Made by a program: the position numbers and the translations under genes. Of a stretch of DNA of 61,821 nt, positions 1 through 8,066 are shown one piece after another. The notes beneath the pieces were generated by a model. It saw nothing but the letters and a program-made list of their open reading frames with translations. It was not told where the DNA came from and made no database searches. How positions within the stretch are numbered: the stretch's first letter is position 1; every line of letters starts with the position of its first letter. Source of the stretch: Pseudoselenomonas ruminantium (GTDB lineage: Bacteria; Bacillota; Negativicutes; Selenomonadales; Selenomonadaceae); assembly GCA_015058575.1 (NCBI GenBank), contig SVBZ01000036.1, positions 1 to 61,821 on the forward strand. Direction: 5' to 3'.

Positions 1-60
1 CATGATGTGAAGTTATTGTGTGAGACACTTCATATCGAAATTCCAAATGAGTATAGATAA
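1..60 (+). CDS. 3' end of a gene that begins before the window
   Basis: Frame 1 is open from base 1 and reads HDVKLLCETLHIEIPNEYR before a TAA at 58-60. A hairpin follows directly, as expected after a gene end. Nineteen residues are too few to name a family. They do not resemble a flagellin N-terminus, so this is not the missing start of the flagellin fragment that follows. Confidence 0.45.
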   Translation, partial: HDVKLLCETLHIEIPNEYR

Positions 61-77
61 CTGCAAATAACAGTTTG

Positions 78-101
78 TAGGGGAGTTCTGATACTCCCCT
101 A
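78..101 (+). terminator. hairpin, possible terminator
   Basis: Seven-base arms (AGGGGAG at 79-85, CTCCCCT at 94-100) enclose an 8-nt loop. The hairpin sits just after the stop of the partial upstream gene. There is no clear T-run behind it, so its strength is uncertain. Confidence 0.4.
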
Positions 102-164
102 TAAAAATGGCTATTTATCAACTGTTTGTTGTGACATAGCCTTGCAGAATTATTTTCAGATCAA

Positions 165-1271
165 ATGATTGCGCCAGCTCAAGTAGAAGAAGCTAAGGAT
201 ACGAGTGGAAATACCATTGGGGTCAAGTTTATAGCCAGTCAATCAGGATCTAAGGGGAACAGTGAGAAGTTGTATATGTGGCAAGGTTCGCTTCGTTCGT
301 ATACATTAGATTATGGCTCATGGTTTGCGGCCAATCAGAATCTTTCCATTCCGGATTTCTTGAATAATAAAGGTTTCCGTGCCTATTGTGCAACCTGTGA
401 TAATCAGGTATTCAATTTCCATTTCATTACGGACGATTTACCGGAGGGACCGCGGCCGGAGGCTGATCCAAATGGGGAAGATATCAAGCATATCTATATC
501 AATGTCTCGAATGTAACCGATGCGACATCTTTGGTACAGGCTATTGTTGATCAGGCCACGCCGGAACTTACAGGGGATGACCCGGATTTGAATCATTTCA
601 TGCGGCTGGTGGCTGATGGTGATAAGCTGATTATCTACGATGAACGGCGATTTACCGATAACCAGTTGCGCTATGGAATAGATAATAATTGGGATTTGCT
701 TTACGAATACCAATGGGACGATACCTATAATGTCGGTGGTGCCAAGATTGCCGATGGTGTTTGGGATAATGTGGAGATTGGCGAGCGCAAGATTTATGCG
801 AAGGATTTGATTATCCACCATACGGACCGTGCGAGCATGAACATCCATCTGAAGATTCCTCAGACCACGCTGGACCACCTCTTTGGCTATGAGCCCGGTT
901 CGCAGGACTGGACGGATTTCAACGTGATGACCAGCAAGAGCCGTGAGGAGTTATTGGGTAATCGGGCAGGTACTACCCGCAGTGGCAAGCATATTACCAA
1001 GGAGGAAGAGGGGCTTTTGGACAGGGCGCTGAATTATCTTATCGGGGCGAATTGTCTGGTGGGCGCGCAGAATATGCGGCTCAAAATGACGGAAGAGAAC
1101 ATCGTAGCCCAGCGTGAGGGAACAGTCGCCTCGGAGTCTACCGTCCGCGATGCGAATATGGCAAAAGAGATGACCGGCTACACTAAGGCCAATGTATTGG
1201 CCCAGGCCTCGCAGTCTATGCTCGCACAGGCCAATCAGAATAGTTCGGGTGTGCTGCGTTTATTGCAGTAG
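165..1271 (+). pseudogene. flagellin fragment lacking the N-terminal D0/D1 region
   Basis: The last ~100 residues are a typical flagellin C-terminus: an ASEST-type segment, then DANMAKEMTGYTKANVLAQA and a terminal ANQNSSGVLRLLQ that closely parallels the end of the intact flagellin at 1551-3377. The first ~250 residues look like a divergent flagellin central domain. The family's conserved N-terminal helix (the NNMSAVQTLG-type segment) is absent. The frame opens only after a TGA at 132-134, there is no ribosome binding site before the ATG at 165, and the upstream frame encodes something else. Without the N-terminal half of the coiled D0/D1 core it could not polymerise normally. It is probably a remnant of a tandem flagellin array or a silent cassette. 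Alternatively it is a flagellin-like protein with another role. Confidence 0.6.
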
Positions 1272-1362
1272 AGAAAGAAGCTATCCGATTATAGATTCGT
1301 AGTATCTTTTCTTATATCGTGTTTTATAGTAAAATATAACTAGGAAAGTTTACGCTGGCTAT

Positions 1363-1389
1363 TAAGGGCAGCGGACTTTTTGACGATAT
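1363..1389 (+). promoter_or_regulatory. sigma-28 (FliA/SigD) type promoter for flagellin
   Basis: TAAG at 1363-1366, a spacer of exactly 15 nt, then GACGATAT at 1382-1389. The motility sigma consensus is TAAA-N15-GCCGATAT, so 3/4 and 7/8 positions match at the right spacing. It lies ~160 nt before the flagellin start, leaving a long leader. Assignment rests on consensus match and gene context. Confidence 0.65.
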
Positions 1390-1396
1390 ATAGATT

Positions 1397-1550
1397 AGAA
1401 ATATCTGTCAGTAGCGGGCGGGGGCTTCCACCGCCCTTTGAGGTAAGGGTATATGAGCCTCGAGGAACCACAGGGACGGTAAGGACGGGGCTATCATGAG
1501 GATGTGACTAGGTAGTCTGCAGACTGCTCATCAGGGAGGATGTGTCGATA
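1397..1550 (+). promoter_or_regulatory. structured flagellin 5' leader with GGA motifs
   Basis: The leader carries a hairpin (GGGCGG 1416-1421 with CCGCCC 1431-1436). It also has several GGA motifs resembling CsrA targets: ACAGGGACGG from 1470, ATGAGGATGTG at 1496-1506 and CAGGGAGGATGTG at 1532-1544, the last overlapping the Shine-Dalgarno sequence. In Bacillus, CsrA binds two such sites in the hag leader and FliW relieves it. A similar arrangement here is inference. Confidence 0.4.
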
Positions 1551-3377
1551 ATGGCAATGGTGGTTAAGAATAACATGTCGGCGGTGCAAACCTTAGGGAC
1601 ACTGAACAAGAATTCTTCGGCATTGGCAAAAAGTTTACAAAAGGTATCGAGCGGCATGAAAATCAATTCGGCCGCCGATGATGCTTCGGGTTATTCGATT
1701 TCTGAGCGCATGCGGGTTATGGTGCGTTCGCTGGACCAGGCGGATGCCAATACGCAGAATGGCGTTAGCCTGATGAAGGTGGCCGAGGGGGCGGTAAGCT
1801 CGACGGTTGATATCCTGCGCACGATGAAGGAAAAGGCAATCAATGCGGCCAACGACAGCAATACGGACGCAGACCGGGCGATTATCCAGAAGGAACTCGA
1901 TCAGTCCATCGACCAGATTGATGATAATGCCAATGTCACCTACAATGGCAAGACTTTGGTGGATGGCTCGAAGATGGCCGAGGGTAGTGCGACCAAGACC
2001 TCGATGACGAATCAGAGCCTGCATAAAGATACGGATGGCGCTACCCGGATCGTCGATCTGCAGAACCGCAATGGCGAGCGGCTCAATATCCAGACGACGG
2101 ATACCTTGACGATATCCTATGTGATTCAGGGAGAAACCTATAGCTTCGATGTGGATATCAATGAGACGACGACCCTCGATAGTGCTTTGGTCGAAGCTAG
2201 TGACCCCTATGTCCGCAATAATCCGTTGATGCGGGTGGCCTATGCACAGTATGATGCATCGCGTGCTTCGGCAAATTCGACATATAATAGTTCGTATGGT
2301 GTGGCTAGCAGTACGTATAGTTCTGCTGTTGCAAATGCGCAGGGTACCTATAATGGTGTAACAGGTAATGCATTGTCGACTATGAATAGTGCCTATTCGA
2401 CGATGGGGAGTGCTTCAACGTATTATCAAGGTGTGTATAATTCGCTTTATACGGCATATGGTAGCGATCCTGTGGTATTTTCTACTTTATTGGCGGGGCA
2501 TCCGAGTGCTATGGCTGCGTCGACGCAATATTCGACGGCATTGCAGACGTACAATCAGGCATCAAGTTCATATGGTTCTGTCAAAGTTTCTGCAGCTGCA
2601 GTAATGTCGTCGTCGCTAGCATCAGCTACTACGGTACGCGATTCTGCCTATACAGCGGCGCGTTCGACGCTTACTGTAGCCCTTAGTACGGCGGCATCGA
2701 CGCTGGCGGATTCTGTCGGCACCCTGATTCCCTATAAGCTGTCAGTGGATGCTGGCAATGTGGTCGGCATATCGGCTTCGGGCGATACGGTCTATACGGC
2801 CAATCGCGAGAATGCCATTACGATTTCCTCGGGTTCGGCAGGTTTGCAGTATCAGCTGTCGGGCATTACGTTCAGTGTCAAGGATTCGAAGGGGCAAATC
2901 AAGAAGTCTGTCAATTCCGTTCTCGATAACTTCACGGAGTCGGTGCGGGCCTTCAATAAATCCAATGACAATGCGATTAATTTGCAAGTCGGGACCAAAG
3001 CCAATCAGACCATCCGCATCGGTCTTACCGATATGCGCTCCGAGGCACTCGGACTCAAGAGCTCGACGGGCATAACCTTGGGAGTGGGCACCCAGCAACA
3101 GGCCAATGCGGCTGTCAACGTGCTTGACAATGCTATCCAGAAAGCGCTTGACCAGCAGACGGATATCGGCTCGATTGAGGCTCGTCTCGAGATGACGTCT
3201 TCGAATCTCGTGACGTCGAGTGAGAATGTCCAGGCGTCCGAATCCACGATTCGCGATGCGAATATGCCGAAGGAAATGACGGAGTATACCAGAAACAACA
3301 TTCTCATGCAGGCCGCGCAGGCTATGCTGGCGCAGGCCAACCAGAGCAGTTCGAACGTACTTAGTCTGTTACAATAA
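1551..3377 (+). CDS. flagellin with large Ser/Thr/Tyr/Ala-rich central insert
   Basis: This encodes the structural subunit of the flagellar filament, exported by the flagellar type III system. Residues ~1-140 and ~510-608 are the conserved D0/D1 helices (NNMSAVQTLGTLNKNSSALA and the SGMKINSAADDASG segment at the start; ANMPKEMTEYTRNNILMQAA and a terminal NVLSLLQ at the end). The ATG at 1551 is preferred over a GTG at 1542 because AGGGAGGA at 1533-1540 is correctly spaced only for 1551. That gives 608 aa, longer than a typical 280-500 aa flagellin. The extra length is mostly residues ~230-390 (2238-2720), almost entirely Ser, Ala, Thr, Tyr and Gly, with more A/T-rich codons than the flanks. 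This insert should be surface-exposed and is a plausible O-glycan acceptor. Sugar-transfer genes follow. A terminator closes the gene. Confidence 0.93.
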   Translation: MAMVVKNNMSAVQTLGTLNKNSSALAKSLQKVSSGMKINSAADDASGYSISERMRVMVRSLDQADANTQNGVSLMKVAEGAVSSTVDILRTMKEKAINAANDSNTDADRAIIQKELDQSIDQIDDNANVTYNGKTLVDGSKMAEGSATKTSMTNQSLHKDTDGATRIVDLQNRNGERLNIQTTDTLTISYVIQGETYSFDVDINETTTLDSALVEASDPYVRNNPLMRVAYAQYDASRASANSTYNSSYGVASSTYSSAVANAQGTYNGVTGNALSTMNSAYSTMGSASTYYQGVYNSLYTAYGSDPVVFSTLLAGHPSAMAASTQYSTALQTYNQASSSYGSVKVSAAAVMSSSLASATTVRDSAYTAARSTLTVALSTAASTLADSVGTLIPYKLSVDAGNVVGISASGDTVYTANRENAITISSGSAGLQYQLSGITFSVKDSKGQIKKSVNSVLDNFTESVRAFNKSNDNAINLQVGTKANQTIRIGLTDMRSEALGLKSSTGITLGVGTQQQANAAVNVLDNAIQKALDQQTDIGSIEARLEMTSSNLVTSSENVQASESTIRDANMPKEMTEYTRNNILMQAAQAMLAQANQSSSNVLSLLQ

Positions 3378-3392
3378 AGATGACAAGCAAGA

Positions 3393-3418
3393 AAGTCTTC
3401 CGTGAGGAAGGCTTTTTT
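3393..3418 (+). terminator. flagellin terminator
   Basis: AGTCTTCC and GGAAGGCT arms with a GTGA loop are followed by TTTTTT. This is a standard intrinsic terminator 16 nt after the flagellin stop. Confidence 0.85.
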
Positions 3419-3512
3419 GCTGTTGTGGCGTATATATATTATAGAAATATAGCGTAATCTTGGAGACGGGGTGGGCGTAATGGAACGGAAACGGTTTGGT
3501 GAGGATGCGCAT

Positions 3513-4763
3513 ATGGTGCATGTCGCCTATGCGATGACCGATAAAAATGGTACATATAGCAAATACATCGGGGCATCGATATGCTCATTATTTGAGCATA
3601 CGGATGCCTGGGTGACGATACATCTTTTGCATGATGATACATTGACAGAGACGAATCGGGCGAAATTCATCGAACTTGCGCGTACGTTTGGCCAGCAGAT
3701 TTTTTTCTACAATGTGGCGGAAGAATGCAGGGAGCTTTTGGCTGAGGCCCGCGAGATATTCCGGCGGGCTGTTGATACCGAGTACTATACGCCAGCGGCG
3801 CTTTACCGCCTGTTGGCGCCTATTGTTTTGCCGCGCGATGTGAAACGGCTGATCTATCTTGATGCGGATACGATTGTCCATATGGATATCCGCAAGTTCT
3901 GGGAAGTGTACCTTGATGGTAATCCGCTGGGAGCGGTAACCGAGCGTACACTGATGGAGCATTACCAGAAGCAGATTGACCGGTCAATCGATGAGCGGCT
4001 GTATCTTTTCAAGAATAGCTGGACAGATTTTGATACTTGCTTCAATTCGGGCGTACTTTTGATGGATTTGGAGAAGATGCGCGACATGGGCGAAATCCTG
4101 CTGCCAGGACTGCGCTTTATCGTCCAGCATGAGGAGGAGTGCCGCTTCTTCGATCAGGATATTCTGAACTATTTCTTTGCGCGTGATTTCCTGCATCTGC
4201 CTTGGAATTACAATATCCTGCAGACTTGGGACAGGGACTGGGGCAGTCCGGAGCTGGTCGAGGGCATCTATCACTATATGGGGCGGACCCTGCGCTATAA
4301 CTTTGAAGAGCCGCGCGATCGGATTTTCTATGAGGCATTTGTCAAGACGCCTTGGTGTGATGCGGAATTTCTCTGCAAGAGCTATGCGGTTACGCGCAAT
4401 ATCCTGGCGGGGGAGCTGGATAAATACGTCGAGCGCAACCGCAAGGCTTCAGCGGCCTGGGCACGGCGCAAGCGGGTTTTTGTCGGGCCGAAGACGGATG
4501 AGGAAAAACTGCGCGAGATGTTCACTCTTGCGCCGGATGAGCCGTATATAGCTTTGGATGATGGCTGGAAAAATGGCTTGAGTCTTCCCTATGAACTAGG
4601 TACGCATGTCTATGTATTTTTCCTGAATAACTTTGCAGAGCTCAAGGAGAAACTCGTGGAAGCCGGCTGGCAGGAGTGGGAGGATTATATCGATGGTAAG
4701 TCCATTATTATCCCGCATCCGTCACGCTTGTTGGATGAGTACCGTATTTTCTTGGTAATTTGA
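3513..4763 (+). CDS. GT8 family glycosyltransferase
   Basis: This is a retaining glycosyltransferase of the GT8 fold, using a nucleotide-sugar donor and a divalent metal. The metal-binding DxD motif sits in LIYLDADTIVHMDI. Other GT8 hallmarks are the N-terminal strand MVHVAYAMTDK, FNSGVLLMDLEKM and a DQDILNYFF segment. The ATG at 3513 (GAGG eight bases upstream) matches the N-terminus of the next gene; an in-frame ATG at 3480 would add 11 residues. A ~130-residue C-terminal region beyond the catalytic domain is shared with the next gene. The stop is 11 nt before the next start, so the two are co-transcribed paralogs. LPS or teichoic-type glycan assembly and flagellin glycosylation are both possible acceptor pathways; neither is proven by sequence. 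Confidence 0.85.
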   Translation: MVHVAYAMTDKNGTYSKYIGASICSLFEHTDAWVTIHLLHDDTLTETNRAKFIELARTFGQQIFFYNVAEECRELLAEAREIFRRAVDTEYYTPAALYRLLAPIVLPRDVKRLIYLDADTIVHMDIRKFWEVYLDGNPLGAVTERTLMEHYQKQIDRSIDERLYLFKNSWTDFDTCFNSGVLLMDLEKMRDMGEILLPGLRFIVQHEEECRFFDQDILNYFFARDFLHLPWNYNILQTWDRDWGSPELVEGIYHYMGRTLRYNFEEPRDRIFYEAFVKTPWCDAEFLCKSYAVTRNILAGELDKYVERNRKASAAWARRKRVFVGPKTDEEKLREMFTLAPDEPYIALDDGWKNGLSLPYELGTHVYVFFLNNFAELKEKLVEAGWQEWEDYIDGKSIIIPHPSRLLDEYRIFLVI

Positions 4764-4774
4764 GGTAGATGACG

Positions 4775-5962
4775 ATGATACATGTTTGTTATGCTGTTTC
4801 GGACAAGAAAGGCAATTATACCAAATACGTGGGGGCGTCGCTTTGCTCCATCTTTGAAAATACAAGGGAATGGGTGACGGTGCATTTCCTGCATGATTAT
4901 ACGCTGTCCACCGATAACCGCCGGATGCTTATGCAGCTTGTGCGCAGCTATGGCCAGCAGATTGTCTTCTATGATTTTGAGAAGCTGTTCAAAAAGCGCT
5001 TCCAGGAATTCGAGGAAAGCAATGCGTGGATGAAGTCATATATAAAGCCTGGGGTCAGTCAGGCTACCTGGTATCGTCTGCTGGTAGGCGAAGCCCTGCC
5101 AAAGGTGGACAGGCTCATCTATCTCGATGGCGATACCATCGTGAATATGGATATCGCTGAGCTTTGGAATGAGGAAACCGGGGCGAATGGTCTGGCAGCA
5201 GTGCCTGATACGGTCATACAGGAAGGCCATTTCAGCCATATGGTCCAAAAGGGTCTTTGCGAGGAATCGCGTTATTTCAATGCAGGTGTCCTGCTGCTGG
5301 ATATGGAGAAATACCGGCAGCAGAAACAGCTATTGGAGCGCGGTGCAGAATTTCTCAAGGAAAATATGCTGGTGGATTACCTTGACCAGGATGTGCTCAA
5401 TTATTTCTTTAATAAAGACTGCCGGATATTGCCGGAAAAATACAATACGCTCGTGAGCTGGGAGTTTGCTCATAAACGGGAAAATGTCGGGGCGTGCATC
5501 TACCATTATGCAGGTAAATGCTATGCCATCGATGCCGTCAATAATTATCACCGGTTGTTCCTCACGTATCTAACCAAGACGCCCTGGTGCAATGCGGACT
5601 TCCTCGGCAATCTGGCACGGCAGATTCATCAGGCCAATCGTTCGCTGATGCTTGCCTATGCGAATTTCATCGCTGGCATGCATCGCATTATCATCGGCGA
5701 GGAGCAGGAAAAAGATAAGCTCATGAAGCTGATGATGCTTAAGGACGGGGAAAAGTTCTATACGCTCAAGGAGTTCAATGCCAAGGGATTGCGTCTGGAG
5801 CCTCGTGAGGTGATCATCTTCTTCCTCAAGCCGGAAGACTATGAGAAGGTCAAAAAGAATCTGGAGCAGGGCGGCGTACTTGAGGGCGTGCATTTCCTCA
5901 ATGGCAATCTGTTCCTGTACCGTGATGGCAGTCAGGATGCACAAATCCTGCGCGAGGCCTAA
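4775..5962 (+). CDS. GT8 family glycosyltransferase, paralog of the preceding gene
   Basis: This has the same architecture as the upstream gene: the first strand MIHVCYAVSDKKGNYTKY, the DxD-type motif in LIYLDGDTIVNMDI, FNAGVLLLDMEKY and LDQDVLNYFF. The C-terminal ~130 residues also follow the upstream paralog, including a EPREVIIFFL-like strand. The ATG at 4775 is preferred to the one at 4769 because GAGGT at 4762-4766 is then eight bases away. Tandem divergent GT8 copies suggest successive additions to one glycan. The gene ends 15 nt before the methyltransferase, in one probable operon. Confidence 0.85.
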   Translation: MIHVCYAVSDKKGNYTKYVGASLCSIFENTREWVTVHFLHDYTLSTDNRRMLMQLVRSYGQQIVFYDFEKLFKKRFQEFEESNAWMKSYIKPGVSQATWYRLLVGEALPKVDRLIYLDGDTIVNMDIAELWNEETGANGLAAVPDTVIQEGHFSHMVQKGLCEESRYFNAGVLLLDMEKYRQQKQLLERGAEFLKENMLVDYLDQDVLNYFFNKDCRILPEKYNTLVSWEFAHKRENVGACIYHYAGKCYAIDAVNNYHRLFLTYLTKTPWCNADFLGNLARQIHQANRSLMLAYANFIAGMHRIIIGEEQEKDKLMKLMMLKDGEKFYTLKEFNAKGLRLEPREVIIFFLKPEDYEKVKKNLEQGGVLEGVHFLNGNLFLYRDGSQDAQILREA

Positions 5963-5977
5963 GAAAGGATAGGGAAT

Positions 5978-6688
5978 ATGGCAGGACAAACCCCTTATGA
6001 TGAGAGTTTCTATCGGGCGCAGAAAGATGGCTCGTACCGTTCGGCAGAGCTTACGATACCGAAACTGTTCAATTATGTGCCTAAGCCTAAATCCGTGGTT
6101 GACGTAGGCTGTGGTCTCGGAACATGGCTGGCGGTTTTCAAGCAGCATGGGGCAGAGGTCGTCGGCGTCGATGGCAGTTATGTCCAAAAGGATATGCTAT
6201 ACATTACGGAAGAAGAGTTTGTTGAGGCAGATTTGGAACATGAATCGATAGCCAGTGGCGAGGGACGGTTCGATTTAGCAGTCAGCCTGGAGGTGGCCGA
6301 ACATCTTTCGGCTAAGCGGGCCGAAAGCTTCATCCATGATTTGACAATGCTTTCGGATATGGTGTTCTTTTCGGCGGCAGTTCCATTGCAGGGCGGAACC
6401 AATCATATCAATGAGCAGTGGCAGTCCTACTGGGCCAATCTGTTTGCTGCAGAAAACTATGTTTGCCTTGACTGTATCCGTCCGCAAATCTGGGGAGAGG
6501 CGGAGATAAAAACAGAGTACAAGCAGAATATTCTGCTGTACGTAAAAGAGTCTGCACTGAGCCAATATCCCAGGCTGCTCGAATATTATTTATCCCGCCG
6601 GCATGACTCGCAGCAAATCGATATGATTCACCCGAATAATTGGGTGGGCGTGGTGCATTATTTGCATGAAATGGTGAAACATAAATAA
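5978..6688 (+). CDS. SAM-dependent class I methyltransferase
   Basis: Residues ~36-60 carry the glycine-rich SAM-binding loop (SVVDVGCGLGTWLAVF) followed by the acidic GVDGSY strand. LAVSLEVAEHLS near residue 100 fits motif IV of the Rossmann-like methyltransferase fold. AGGAAAGGAT-like purines precede the ATG. It is the third gene of the GT8 cluster. Enzymes of this type often methylate sugars on surface glycans or flagellin, which the position suggests. The acceptor cannot be read from the sequence. Confidence 0.8.
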   Translation: MAGQTPYDESFYRAQKDGSYRSAELTIPKLFNYVPKPKSVVDVGCGLGTWLAVFKQHGAEVVGVDGSYVQKDMLYITEEEFVEADLEHESIASGEGRFDLAVSLEVAEHLSAKRAESFIHDLTMLSDMVFFSAAVPLQGGTNHINEQWQSYWANLFAAENYVCLDCIRPQIWGEAEIKTEYKQNILLYVKESALSQYPRLLEYYLSRRHDSQQIDMIHPNNWVGVVHYLHEMVKHK

Positions 6689-6807
6689 AGCCTCATTTAG
6701 CGCTGGATATAGTTCCTTTATAGCAGGCAGGGAAATTTACGGGACCGGGATGCTTTTTCCCGCCGGGCAGGGTATAATAGAAAGGACTTTGGATAGCGGG
6801 AAGAAGG

Positions 6808-7230
6808 ATGGAGATTGTGAGCATGGGGCAAGTGGCAGATAAATTGAAGCGGGAATTCTGGACAAAGGAGTTTATCCTGTTTGTCGTCGTGGGTGTCATC
6901 AATACACTGGATTGCAGTCTGTTTGCAGCCATCCTTATGAAGTATGGCATCGAAGATGCCAATATTGCCTTCAATATCGGCTATGTCATAAGCAATATCC
7001 TGGCGTATCTTTTGAACTGCTGGCTGATTTTTCCGACGCGGCCGCAGATTTATCAGTATTTCAAGTTTGCGCTCTCGTATGTTGGCAATGCGATCATTGA
7101 GAATGTTTCCGTATTGGTGCTGTATAACTGGCTGGGCTTCGCGCCCGTCGTGAGTTTCGTGCTCGCGGCATTGATAAGCGTGCCGGTGACGTTCCTGATG
7201 GTCAAGATTTATGCGTTCAGCAAAAAATAA
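6808..7230 (+). CDS. GtrA family small membrane protein
   Basis: 140 aa with four predicted transmembrane helices and the GtrA-family signature near the start (FWTKEFILFVVVGVINTLDC), then FNIGYVISNILAYLLNCWLIF. GtrA-like proteins are thought to flip or present polyprenyl-linked sugars for surface glycan modification, which suits the preceding transferase genes. A TATAAT at 6773-6778 lies just upstream with a poor -35, so a separate promoter is possible. The start is ambiguous between 6808 and in-frame GTG 6817 or ATG 6823. The gene ends at a strong shared hairpin facing a convergent gene. Confidence 0.82.
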   Translation: MEIVSMGQVADKLKREFWTKEFILFVVVGVINTLDCSLFAAILMKYGIEDANIAFNIGYVISNILAYLLNCWLIFPTRPQIYQYFKFALSYVGNAIIENVSVLVLYNWLGFAPVVSFVLAALISVPVTFLMVKIYAFSKK

Positions 7231-7254
7231 AAGGCTTATTATATAGGGATAGCA

Positions 7255-7303
7255 AAGGAGCTGGGAACCGCAGGCAGAATCTGCCTGTGGTTCCCAGCTC
7301 CTT
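7255..7303. terminator. bidirectional hairpin between convergent genes
   Basis: Arms 7255-7277 and 7281-7303 pair over 23 bases with a single G-U, around a 3-nt loop. The position between a plus-strand and a minus-strand gene end fits a shared terminator, although T-runs are short on both sides. Confidence 0.7.
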
Positions 7304-7315
7304 GGTCGTTCCTGC

Positions 7316-8066
7316 TTAAATGGGTTCTTGGATGACCAGCGCTAGTGGTCTGGTGTTGTCGATTTTGTCGATATGGAGATTGCAGGCCCGAGTGCATGTC
7401 GGGCGGTCTTTGTCCCAGTTGCTGAGATCGCATTGGATGTACTCACTGCCTTCGCCGGAGAGCTGCAGAACGGGGCAGCCCGGACAAGGTGTGCTGCGCT
7501 TGTGCAATACTTGATAGCAGGGATGGCCGGCGTTGACATCAGGGAGTGCCTGCCGGATGCTGCGGTTGAAGTAGATAGGCGACATCGTGATTTTGTCAAC
7601 GACGTAAATCATTTCCTGCATGTGATCGAGCAGGCTGCGCAACTGCATGTTCTGCTGCCGCAGCTTGTCGTCAGAGTAAGAGGTCAGCAGGATGTTGCCA
7701 AGGATGACAGCAAAGACGCTGAGGGCGTGGCGGCATTCAGCGTCGATCGCATGTGGCCGGCTGTATTCAAAGCCGATGCAGCCAAGTGTGTCAGAGCCGT
7801 GGGTAATCATGCAGTGGGCAAAAGCACCGAGATGGAGCGTCGCCATAGCGGGTTGGTACCTGTCGGCAGCTTTTGAAGTATCTTCGCAGATGGACATGAC
7901 ACCGTAGGACGTGGCCTTATAGCCTGAGAGTATGAGTGTATTGCGCATGCTGATGCTGTCGAAGGTATCATCTGCGCGCTCGGAGGATTTCAGCGAGATA
8001 CCGTTAGGGCTCAGCCATTCATAGGCTGTCGTATATTGATTCGTGTCGGGATCGTAGAGATCGACA
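7316..8066 (-). pseudogene. C-terminal part of the frameshifted diguanylate cyclase (GAF end plus Cys-rich PAS)
   Basis: Read on the minus strand, this frame continues the GAF domain broken off at the end of the 8011-9198 frame (DLYDPDTNQYTTAYEW at its start). It then runs through SMRNTLILSGYK to a PAS-like sensor. The PAS segment has the CYQVLHKRSTPCPGCP Cys cluster and further cysteines (CDLSNW, CTRACN), a pattern seen in some signalling PAS domains that may bind metal or sense redox state. There is no start codon or ribosome binding site where the GAF sequence resumes; the first ATG is at 7948, inside the domain. Expression as a separate protein is therefore unlikely. Confidence 0.65.
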
